From: SUG2458 sp051872335 | GTDB lineage: Bacteria > Bacillota_I > Bacilli_A > RFN20 > CAG-826 | Assembly: GCA_051872335.1 (NCBI GenBank) | Contig: JBJEDT010000005.1 | Span: 1-51,561 of the forward strand | DNA: 51,561 nt | Direction: 5' to 3' | Shown here: positions 8,373-15,557 of the stretch, in pieces | How the letters are laid out: the number at the start of each line of letters is the position of its first letter | Numbering within the stretch: the stretch's first letter is position 1 | Notes under the pieces: generated by a model | Databases searched by the model: none | The model's input: the letters and a program-made list of their open reading frames with translations, nothing else | What the model was told of the DNA's origin: nothing | Position numbers and translations under genes: made by a program

Positions 8373-9743
8373 TTAAGCAGAAACCTTAATTGTTTTAGGT
8401 TTACTGTCTTCATTTCTTTTAGTGATATATTTAATAGCAACATCACCAAATAAAGCAATACTTAATACATCTTCATCTGATTTAGCAATATCAGCATATT
8501 TTTTCTTTAATGCTTTAAATTCTGGTTTTAAATCATCAGCAGGTCTATGAGTAATCACTGCATCATCACCAATAATTTGATGTCTAATTTCTTCATTTAC
8601 TGGAGCAGGTGATTTACCATAGTTACCATGTAAATATTCATTAATTTCTTTAGGTACCATTTTATAACGTTGACCTGAAATTACATTTAAAACAGCTTGT
8701 GTACCAACCATTTGTGAAAGTGGAGTAACAAGAGGTGGATAACCCATATCTTTTCTTACTTCAGGTACTTCTTTTAAAACATCATCTAATTTATCTAAAG
8801 CATTTTGTTGTTTTAATTGTGAAATTAAGTTAGATAACATTCCACCTGGAACTTGATATTTTAAAATATTTGGATTACAAGATAAAACTTTTGGATTTAA
8901 CATTCCGTTTTCTAAATATTTAGCTTTAACTGTAGCTAACTTAGTAGCTGCTTTATCTAGTAAATCAGCATTTAATTTTGGATCATATTCTGTTCCACGT
9001 AATGCATAATTAATTGATTCAGTACATGGTTGAGAAGTACCACCTGATAAAGGTGAAAGAGCTGTATCGATAATATCAACACCAGCTTGGATAGCACGTA
9101 AATATGTCATTTCCATTAATCCACCAGTACAATGTGAATGAAGTTCAATAGGTAACTTTGTATTAGCTTTAATTTGACTAATTAAATTATAAGCATCTTC
9201 TGGTAATAAAACGCCAGCCATATCTTTAATACAAATTGAGTCAGCACCCATCTTTTCAACTTCTTTAGCAAGTTCAACATAGTATTCGACTGTGTGTACT
9301 GGACTTGTTGTATAACTTAAAGCTATTTGACATTCTCCACCATATTTTTTGGTAGCATCTACTGCACATTTTAAATTTCTTAAATCATTTAAAGCATCAA
9401 ATATACGAATGACATCGATTCCGTTTTGAATGGATTTTTGAACAAATTTTTCAACAACATCATCAGAGTAATGTCTATAACCTAAAATGTTTTGACCACG
9501 GAATAACATTTGTAATTTTGTATGTTTACATACCTTTTTTATCTTACGTAATCTTTCCCATGGATCCTCATTTAAGAATCTTAGACATGCATCAAATGTA
9601 GCTCCACCCCATACTTCTAAAGCATAATACCCTGCTCCGTCTAATTCTTTTAAAGCAAGGAGTACTTCATCAGTAGTCATACGGGTAGCAAATAAAGATT
9701 GATGTCCATCTCTTAGAGCTGTTTCAACAACTTTGACTCCCAT
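8373..9743 (-). CDS. oadA: Oxaloacetate decarboxylase alpha subunit (carboxyltransferase)
   Basis: Transfers the carboxyl group of oxaloacetate to biotin, giving pyruvate. TIM-barrel motifs are visible: ETALRDGHQSL at 7-17, CIKDMAG with the essential Lys173, and HSHCTGG at 202-208 supplying metal-binding histidines. At 456 residues it is the short form: the C-terminal biotin domain of about 120 residues is missing and is encoded separately at 7683-8057. Sequence alone cannot separate oxaloacetate decarboxylase from pyruvate carboxylase subunit B. Presence of beta and gamma subunits and the absence of a biotin carboxylase gene favour decarboxylation. Start at 9743 behind AGGAG, 20 bases after pckA. 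Confidence 0.92.
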   Translation of the reverse strand: MGVKVVETALRDGHQSLFATRMTTDEVLLALKELDGAGYYALEVWGGATFDACLRFLNEDPWERLRKIKKVCKHTKLQMLFRGQNILGYRHYSDDVVEKFVQKSIQNGIDVIRIFDALNDLRNLKCAVDATKKYGGECQIALSYTTSPVHTVEYYVELAKEVEKMGADSICIKDMAGVLLPEDAYNLISQIKANTKLPIELHSHCTGGLMEMTYLRAIQAGVDIIDTALSPLSGGTSQPCTESINYALRGTEYDPKLNADLLDKAATKLATVKAKYLENGMLNPKVLSCNPNILKYQVPGGMLSNLISQLKQQNALDKLDDVLKEVPEVRKDMGYPPLVTPLSQMVGTQAVLNVISGQRYKMVPKEINEYLHGNYGKSPAPVNEEIRHQIIGDDAVITHRPADDLKPEFKALKKKYADIAKSDEDVLSIALFGDVAIKYITKRNEDSKPKTIKVSA

Positions 9744-9762
9744 TTATTTATTCTCCTGTAAT

Positions 9763-11487
9763 TTATTTAGTAGATTTTTTTGTAGTTTTTTTACTAGCAG
9801 CTTTCTTAGGTGCTGCTTTTGTTTCTTTATCTTCTTTTGGTTCGCTAACTTTAATTTCACTAGCAACTTTCTTTAAAGCATCTAAAGCTTCTTTTGGTAA
9901 AGCATTGTATGCATCTAAATCCTTAACGAATTTATAACGATCTTCCATACGAGCTTTTACATCTTTGCAATATGCAGCATCTTTGAAGTTAGGTTCAAAT
10001 CCTTCAATTGGTAAATATTCTAATGAAGAGAATGGACCAAATTTAACAAAGTTAGCTTTTTCATTAACGATATCTTCAATTAAACCTAATGTAACAGCAG
10101 GTGTAACTTTCTTTTCACCAAAGAAACCTGTGTTAATAATGTAACAATCAACATTGAAGTTTTTGTTTTCAAATAATGCTTTGAATGATTCGAAATCAAG
10201 AGCTAATGGATATAATCTGAATGGGTTTGCGTAAGGAACAATAACTAATTTATTTGGATCTTCTCCAGGAACATATTCAGCTGTTGTACGTTTAGTAGCT
10301 AGAGTAGCACCCATTGCTGAAGCTAAAGCTGGATCGTTTACTTTAACAACTGGTGGTAAAGTAGCATCTTTCATAATCCAGAAAATAGCATCTGTTGATT
10401 TATTGAATTTATATTCACGGTTCATAGCAGCAAATTTAGATTTAACTGTACGACCATTACCATTTAAAATATCTTCAGTAACTGGGACGATCTTACCTTC
10501 ATCATTAACGGTTGCGCCACAGTTTTGAACAGTTAAGAAGTATTTAGATTGATCTTTAGTTAAAGGATAATCTTGTGTTTTATCAAAGTATGATGGTTCT
10601 AATGATACTGATGAACCATCTGTATTACTAATAATGAATGCATCATCATGTAAAACTGTTGTATTCATTTTACCATTGTGATCACTTAAAGTAATTGTAG
10701 ATTTACCAGAACCTGAAAGACCGAAAACAGAAATAACTTTTTCTTTTCCACCTTCAAGGTTGAATCTCTTTTGTCCGCCGTGGCAAGCAGTATAACCTTG
10801 ACGTTGTGCAATTGACCAGCCAAGTGTTAATGTGCCTTTTTTGTGTTCACCAAAGTATCTCATACCTAGTAAACATGCACAGTTATAATCTGGGTCAAAT
10901 AATGCTAAACCATCTGGATAATCAGCTGTTTTGCAATCTGGATCCGAATAAATAAAGACATCACCTTCATCGATTAATTTTGATTTTGCATATAATTTAT
11001 TTGCTGCAGCATCAGCAATTTGGAAATTTAATAACCATGAGTAAAGTGTGTTTTCAAATCCTTGTGGAATAAGTAAGTGCGCTTTAACCATAAAATCAGC
11101 ATCTAAGCCAATATAAGCAGTTGCATGATACATAGTCTTACGGCAGCTATTGAATAAAACTTCACGAACTTGACCAGCATATTTTTCACGTGTTTCATTA
11201 TTAGCAATACGACGTAAACGTGCTTGACGTCCTGTGATGAATCCATCGTTAAATAATAAAACTTTTGCATTTGCAGGTAAGCCTAATTCTTTTGCTTTTA
11301 CAACAGGCATATCTGTAACGATTGTACCTGGACAATTTTTTGCTAATTCGTAAGCTTGTTTTAATGAAGTTACTTCAATAACATTATTACGATAAAAAGC
11401 AGATTCGATTGTTGATCTTAATTTGCTGTAAATTTTAGGACTTGCTGTTCCTATCTCTTTGTTTGGTAAATTACTTTTTGTAGCCAT
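9763..11487 (-). CDS. pckA: Phosphoenolpyruvate carboxykinase (ATP type), divergent, with basic tail
   Basis: Interconverts PEP + CO2 + ADP and oxaloacetate + ATP. The P-loop GLSGSGKST lies at residues 256-264 and is followed by HDDAF at 280-284, which matches the metal-binding Asp pair of ATP-type enzymes. GEHKKGTLTL precedes the P-loop, as in the family, but the usual HCSAN is replaced by TACHG. Length is 574 residues against about 530-540 usually; the extra part is a C-terminal tail of about 30 residues rich in Lys, Ala and Thr (APKKAASKKTTKKSTK). First gene of the operon with oadA, oadG, carrier and oadB. With a decarboxylase downstream, the likely direction is PEP to oxaloacetate with ATP formation. 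Confidence 0.88.
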   Translation of the reverse strand: MATKSNLPNKEIGTASPKIYSKLRSTIESAFYRNNVIEVTSLKQAYELAKNCPGTIVTDMPVVKAKELGLPANAKVLLFNDGFITGRQARLRRIANNETREKYAGQVREVLFNSCRKTMYHATAYIGLDADFMVKAHLLIPQGFENTLYSWLLNFQIADAAANKLYAKSKLIDEGDVFIYSDPDCKTADYPDGLALFDPDYNCACLLGMRYFGEHKKGTLTLGWSIAQRQGYTACHGGQKRFNLEGGKEKVISVFGLSGSGKSTITLSDHNGKMNTTVLHDDAFIISNTDGSSVSLEPSYFDKTQDYPLTKDQSKYFLTVQNCGATVNDEGKIVPVTEDILNGNGRTVKSKFAAMNREYKFNKSTDAIFWIMKDATLPPVVKVNDPALASAMGATLATKRTTAEYVPGEDPNKLVIVPYANPFRLYPLALDFESFKALFENKNFNVDCYIINTGFFGEKKVTPAVTLGLIEDIVNEKANFVKFGPFSSLEYLPIEGFEPNFKDAAYCKDVKARMEDRYKFVKDLDAYNALPKEALDALKKVASEIKVSEPKEDKETKAAPKKAASKKTTKKSTK

Positions 11488-11737
11488 ATCTTTCTCCTCC
11501 TACCATATGTGAACGACTAATAAATTAGTCCTACAAATTTAAAGAAAATAATTCGATATTTATAATACAAATGTGTTTTCTTTGATGATGATTTTCATTA
11601 ATTTACAAAAAATCGAAAATCAAACACATAATAACATTTTTACATATAGAATACAACTATATATAGAACAAAAATAAGCAAAAAAATACTGATTTGAACT
11701 TATAAATTTTGACAAACACAAGAATATGTTTAAAAGA
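11488..11737 (-). promoter_or_regulatory. Leader and promoter region of pckA, with a 16-bp palindrome
   Basis: 250 bases without a gene, upstream of pckA on the minus strand. The palindrome GACTAATAAATTAGTC at 11515-11530 (two 7-base arms, 2-base centre) lies between the likely promoter and the pckA ribosome binding site (AGGAGG), about 28 bases before the start. It could be an operator or a short mRNA hairpin. The region is extremely AT-rich and offers several -10-like boxes, so no single promoter can be assigned. No riboswitch was recognised. Confidence 0.4.
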
Positions 11738-11769
11738 AAAAGTTGAGCATCATCATTTGCTCAACTTTT
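11738..11769 (-). terminator. Terminator of pth
   Basis: A perfect 12-bp stem AAAAGTTGAGCA (11738-11749) / TGCTCAACTTTT (11758-11769), loop of 8, followed on the minus strand by a T-rich run. It begins 5 bases beyond the pth stop. Confidence 0.88.
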
Positions 11770-11773
11770 AAAA

Positions 11774-12328
11774 TCATCCATTACATTTTGCCATTGCTTT
11801 ATCAAAGCCTTCTTTTAAAGTTACTTTTAAAGCATTAACAGCTTTATCAATTGCTTGGTCAATTAAGATTGCTTCATCCCCTGTAGGAACACCAAGAACA
11901 TAATCAACAGTATTAAATCTTGGTTCACCAATACCAATACGAATTCTTTTTATTTCTGAAGTTCCTAATAAATCAATTATATTTTGAATTCCTTTTTGTC
12001 CTCCACTACTTCCACTAGGACGCATTCTCATTTTTCCAGGAGGCAGAGCAAGATCATCATAAACTACAATTAAATCACTAACATCTATTTTAAAATAAGA
12101 CATCAATGCTTTTACTGATTGACCTGATAGATTCATATAAGTATAAGGTTTTAAAATAAAAATATCTTCTCCTTGATATTTAAAACGACCATATACTCCT
12201 TTAAAATCTTCTTTATCAACATCTACATTTAATTCATCACATAATCTATCAATAGTCATAAAACCCATATTATGACGAGTTTTAGCATATTCTTTTCCAG
12301 GATTACCTAACCCAACAATTAATTTCAT
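11774..12328 (-). CDS. pth: Peptidyl-tRNA hydrolase
   Basis: Releases peptides from prematurely dropped peptidyl-tRNA. The sequence opens MKLIVGLGNPGKEYAKTRHNMGF, the family signature containing the conserved Asn and catalytic His (about residue 20). Further conserved blocks are KPYTYMNLSG, the YDDLALPPGKMR block with its catalytic Asp, and GSSGGQKG. At 184 residues it has the normal length. Start at 12328 behind GGGGTG. It is the only coding sequence in the window that ends with TGA, and that codon is followed two codons later by TAA. Confidence 0.97.
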   Translation of the reverse strand: MKLIVGLGNPGKEYAKTRHNMGFMTIDRLCDELNVDVDKEDFKGVYGRFKYQGEDIFILKPYTYMNLSGQSVKALMSYFKIDVSDLIVVYDDLALPPGKMRMRPSGSSGGQKGIQNIIDLLGTSEIKRIRIGIGEPRFNTVDYVLGVPTGDEAILIDQAIDKAVNALKVTLKEGFDKAMAKCNG

Positions 12329-12381
12329 AATAATTAATCACCCCATGCGAGCATATTATATCATATAAAGTACTTTTTGAA

Positions 12382-13671
12382 ATGAACATTGTGAAAAAGA
12401 ACAACCCTTATGTTTATGCATTAATTCTTTTATCTTTAACCTTAATAAGCCAAATGTTTACAAATTATAATTATTCATATTTTGTTGATGATATGGCATT
12501 GATCACTTTAAAACAAGCTTCCCTTGCTAAAATGATATTCATTGTTTTTGATGGAGTAAACGATATCATTTTCGGTATCCTTTCTGATAAAACAAAACAT
12601 AGAAATATACCACGAAGTAAATGGATGATTTGTACTCTTCCTTTTTATTGCTTTGCATTAATATTTACATATGCAATAAATAAAAATGTTCAATTAAGCA
12701 ATATACAATTTTTCTTTTATTATATTATAGTTACTATATTATTTGATGTCTTTTCCTCAATTATGTTTGTAAATTACAATGCTTTATTTACTAATCTATA
12801 TAAACAAGAACAAGAAAGAAATAAAGTATCTTCTTTAACACATATATTTGAAATTCTAGGAATTGGAATTATTTTTATCATAGGCCCAATATTAAAAGAA
12901 AATATAGGTTACCTCAAAACAAGTTATTTAATCTCAGTAATTGTCATTATTATCTTTTATATTTGTTTTTCATTAATTGAAGAAAAAGAAGAAAGTGTTA
13001 ATAAAGAAAAAGAAAGTTTTTCATTTAAAGATGTATTAAAAGCATTATATAAAAACAAAGAATTTGTAAGTTATATTTTAACAACTTCATCTTTTTTAAC
13101 AATTTTAGGAACTCTTGTTACTATTCTTCCTTTTATCGTGAAATATATTTTAAAAATAAATGCTTATCAACAAGTTATATTAACTGTTGTCGCATGTTTT
13201 TTAATATTATTTTCTATCAAATTATTTTCTCTTTTAATTAATAAATATGGATTAAGAAAAATTTATAAAATTTCATTTATCATCTTTCCAATTCTTGTAA
13301 TCCTTTTAAGTCTTTCTTTTTCATTTTATTCCGCTCTAATCTTTATTATATTATGTTGCCCTTTTCTAGGTGGTTTTTTTATCTTTCCTGATTTAATAAT
13401 TTCAAGAATTATTGATAAAGAAAAAAAGAACCATGGTCAATGTATAACTGGATTCATTTTATCGGTATCTAGTTTTACAAGACGTTTGGCTCTATTGTTA
13501 GGTTCTTTTATATTGTTTTTAGTGTCTTTACTTTTTAATTATATAGATGGAGAAAATCCTGGTAATAACCCTGAATTATGCTTTAGAATTATTACTAGTC
13601 TATTTCTTCCTTTTATTGCTTTATGTGGGACATTATCTTCTAAAATCTATTTAAATTCTACTTCAAAGTAA
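12382..13671 (+). CDS. MFS transporter, GPH-like
   Basis: A 429-residue membrane protein with about 12 predicted helices. The segment IVFDGVNDIIFGILSDKTKHR in the helix 2-3 region resembles the conserved loop of MFS carriers of the GPH/MelB-like group, which often carry sugars or sugar conjugates with Na+ or H+. The substrate cannot be told. No clear ribosome binding site precedes the ATG at 12382, and the gap to the divergent pth start is only 53 bases, so the mRNA may have a very short leader. The 3' end overlaps the converging DUF1540 gene by 14 bases. Confidence 0.75.
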   Translation: MNIVKKNNPYVYALILLSLTLISQMFTNYNYSYFVDDMALITLKQASLAKMIFIVFDGVNDIIFGILSDKTKHRNIPRSKWMICTLPFYCFALIFTYAINKNVQLSNIQFFFYYIIVTILFDVFSSIMFVNYNALFTNLYKQEQERNKVSSLTHIFEILGIGIIFIIGPILKENIGYLKTSYLISVIVIIIFYICFSLIEEKEESVNKEKESFSFKDVLKALYKNKEFVSYILTTSSFLTILGTLVTILPFIVKYILKINAYQQVILTVVACFLILFSIKLFSLLINKYGLRKIYKISFIIFPILVILLSLSFSFYSALIFIILCCPFLGGFFIFPDLIISRIIDKEKKNHGQCITGFILSVSSFTRRLALLLGSFILFLVSLLFNYIDGENPGNNPELCFRIITSLFLPFIALCGTLSSKIYLNSTSK

Positions 13672-13972
13672 ACGATGCACAACAAGCTACCTCACCATCA
13701 TCATCTATACGAACATGACGTGCTCCGCATAATCCACTTTTATAATAATAGCAAGTATCAGTTTGACAAGTTATAGGATGGCCATCTAAATCAACAGGAT
13801 CTCCCATATCTTTAGCAAATTCATATTCATAACGAGCATTTTCAGCATTTGTTTCGTTGCGTTCATTATATGAAGAACATAGTGCATCATCATTAACATT
13901 AATTCCTTCCCTTGTACAATGTGTGCAGTAATTATGAGCACAACAATTTTTATAACATTTTATTTGTGGCAT
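13658..13972 (-). CDS. Two-domain DUF1540 Cys-rich protein
   Basis: A 104-residue protein with two similar cysteine clusters, one at about residues 6-33 (CYKNCCAHNYCTHCTREG ... CSSY) and one at about 69-99 (CQTDTCYYYKSGLCGA ... CCASF). Each matches the DUF1540 spacing and probably binds a metal. The family is widespread in anaerobic Bacillota and has no established function. No signal peptide is present, so it is cytoplasmic. Start at 13972 with AAGGAG about 11 bases upstream. Its 3' end overlaps the MFS gene. Confidence 0.85.
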   Translation of the reverse strand: MPQIKCYKNCCAHNYCTHCTREGINVNDDALCSSYNERNETNAENARYEYEFAKDMGDPVDLDGHPITCQTDTCYYYKSGLCGARHVRIDDDGEVACCASFTLK

Positions 13973-14100
13973 TTATAAATTAACTCCTTTCGTCACACTA
14001 CTATTTTCGTCAATAAATGTAAAAATATTATAAGAAAATAAAATTATTTAAATTGTTAATAAATAGAAAATCAAGTAGAATTGATACGAGGTGTTAATTC

Positions 14101-14805
14101 ATGCGTATTGGAAAATACTTATCACATGCTGGTTATGGCACAAGAAAAGATGTTAAGAATTTAATTAGAAAAAAATTAGTTACTGTAAATGATATACTTA
14201 TTAATACAGATAGTTTAAACATTGATGAAACAAAAGATATCATTAAAGTAGATAATGAAATAGTAGAATACAAAGAATTCTATTATTTACTTTTAAATAA
14301 ACCAGAAGGTTACGTATCAGCTACTGAAGATTTTAAATATCCTACAGTTATTGATCTAATTGAAGGATATCAAGATTTTGGATTATTTCCTGTTGGAAGA
14401 CTTGATATTGATACTACCGGTTTAGTATTATTAACAAACAATGGTAAACTTGCTCACTTTCTAACATCACCAAAATCACATGTTGAAAAAGAATATGAGG
14501 TTGAAGTTAATTATCCTTTAAAAGATGAATTAATTTTAAAATTTAAAGAAGGAGTCCTCCTTGATGATGGATATAAATGTTTACCTGCAACTCTTATTAT
14601 TAAAGATGATAAACATGCTAATATCGTTATTAAAGAAGGTAAGTTCCATCAAATAAAAAGAATGTTTCAGTCTTTTGGTTACACCGTAATGTCACTTAAT
14701 CGTATACGTATTGATTTCTTAGAATTGTCAACTTTAGAACTCGGAAAATATCGTGAATTAGATGAAAAAGAAATAGAAAAATTATTAGATAATAATATGA
14801 GATAA
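14101..14805 (+). CDS. rsuA: RsuA-type 16S rRNA pseudouridine synthase
   Basis: Converts a specific uridine in small-subunit rRNA to pseudouridine (position 516 in E. coli). An N-terminal S4 RNA-binding domain covers residues 1-60 (MRIGKYLSHAGYGTRKD), followed by the catalytic domain with VGRLDIDTTGLVLLTN at about 98-113, which holds the catalytic Asp, and KEGKFHQIKRMF near 178. At 234 residues it matches RsuA rather than RluB. Start at 14101 behind GAGGTG. A terminator follows immediately. Confidence 0.92.
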   Translation: MRIGKYLSHAGYGTRKDVKNLIRKKLVTVNDILINTDSLNIDETKDIIKVDNEIVEYKEFYYLLLNKPEGYVSATEDFKYPTVIDLIEGYQDFGLFPVGRLDIDTTGLVLLTNNGKLAHFLTSPKSHVEKEYEVEVNYPLKDELILKFKEGVLLDDGYKCLPATLIIKDDKHANIVIKEGKFHQIKRMFQSFGYTVMSLNRIRIDFLELSTLELGKYRELDEKEIEKLLDNNMR

Positions 14806-14834
14806 TTTCGTGAATTCACGAAATTTTCTTTTTA
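14804..14834 (+). terminator. Terminator of rsuA
   Basis: A perfect inverted repeat with 11-base arms, AATTTCGTGAA and TTCACGAAATT, at 14804-14825, followed by TTCTTTTT. It overlaps the rsuA stop codon. Confidence 0.85.
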
Positions 14835-14845
14835 TATAACTTTTG

Positions 14846-14908
14846 TTGACAAAAGTGTCAATGAAACATATAATTGTATCATGTAATTTAAATTGACTTT
14901 TTTGTCAA
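14846..14908 (+). promoter_or_regulatory. Consensus promoter with two TetR operators
   Basis: TTGACA (14846-14851), 17-base spacer, TATAAT (14869-14874): an exact sigma-A consensus. Two inverted repeats of the form TTGAC-N6-GTCAA lie at 14846-14861 (over the -35) and 14893-14908 (downstream of the start point, ahead of the ribosome binding site), 47 bases apart. They are most likely bound by the TetR protein encoded next, which would hold a very strong promoter shut until a ligand arrives. Confidence 0.85.
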
Positions 14909-14929
14909 CAAAAAGATAGGAGGTATACG

Positions 14930-15556
14930 ATGCCCAAAACTAAACAAACATACGATCAGATGAAAGAAGATCGTCGTCGTTCTATTTTGAAAGCTTCTTT
15001 AAGATTATTTGCAGTTCGAGGTTACGATGCTGTAAGAATGGATGATATAGCAAAAAAATGTGAATGTAGTCATGGATTACTTTACCATTACTATAAAGAT
15101 AAAGAAGATATCTTTCATGATTTAATGAATTATTTACACTCTGATGTATATCGATTTAACCTATTAATTCATGAAGAAAAGGTATCTGCTAAAGAACAAA
15201 TTATTCATATATGTGATGCTATTATCAATATTATTAATGGTGATGAAGATCGATTCTTCTCATTTTATATGTTTACAAATATTGATTATCAAAAAACTTT
15301 ACCACCTCCACCTGTAAGAGATGGTAAAGGAAAAATTCATCATAAATTTTTTGATGATATTTTAAAAGAAATTATTATCCAAGGGCAAAAAGAAGGAACT
15401 GTACATAAAGGAGATCCTAAAGAATTAACATTATTATTTCACTCATTAATGTATGGTATGCTTTTTGATAAGTTAAAAAATAAAAGAGAAAAATATAGTT
15501 GCCCTTCATCAAAAGCAATACAAAGAATATTATTAAAAACGGAAGGAGAAAATTAA
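14930..15556 (+). CDS. TetR/AcrR family repressor of the downstream ABC exporter
   Basis: A 208-residue regulator. The N-terminal helix-turn-helix (about residues 15-60: SILKASLRLFAVRGYDAVRMDDIAKKCECSHGLLYHYYKDKEDIF, split here by position only) is typical of TetR. The C-terminal ligand domain is variable and does not reveal the inducer. AGGAGG at 14918-14923 gives a strong start at 14930. It is the first gene of an operon with two ABC exporter subunits, the next starting 2 bases after its stop. The paired operators over and behind its own promoter imply autorepression and derepression of the exporter by a toxic substrate. Confidence 0.9.
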   Translation: MPKTKQTYDQMKEDRRRSILKASLRLFAVRGYDAVRMDDIAKKCECSHGLLYHYYKDKEDIFHDLMNYLHSDVYRFNLLIHEEKVSAKEQIIHICDAIINIINGDEDRFFSFYMFTNIDYQKTLPPPPVRDGKGKIHHKFFDDILKEIIIQGQKEGTVHKGDPKELTLLFHSLMYGMLFDKLKNKREKYSCPSSKAIQRILLKTEGEN

Positions 15557-15557
15557 T

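Noticed and set aside
11488..11737. Riboswitch in the pckA leader
   Set aside because: No known conserved core or expression-platform terminator is visible; only a short palindrome.
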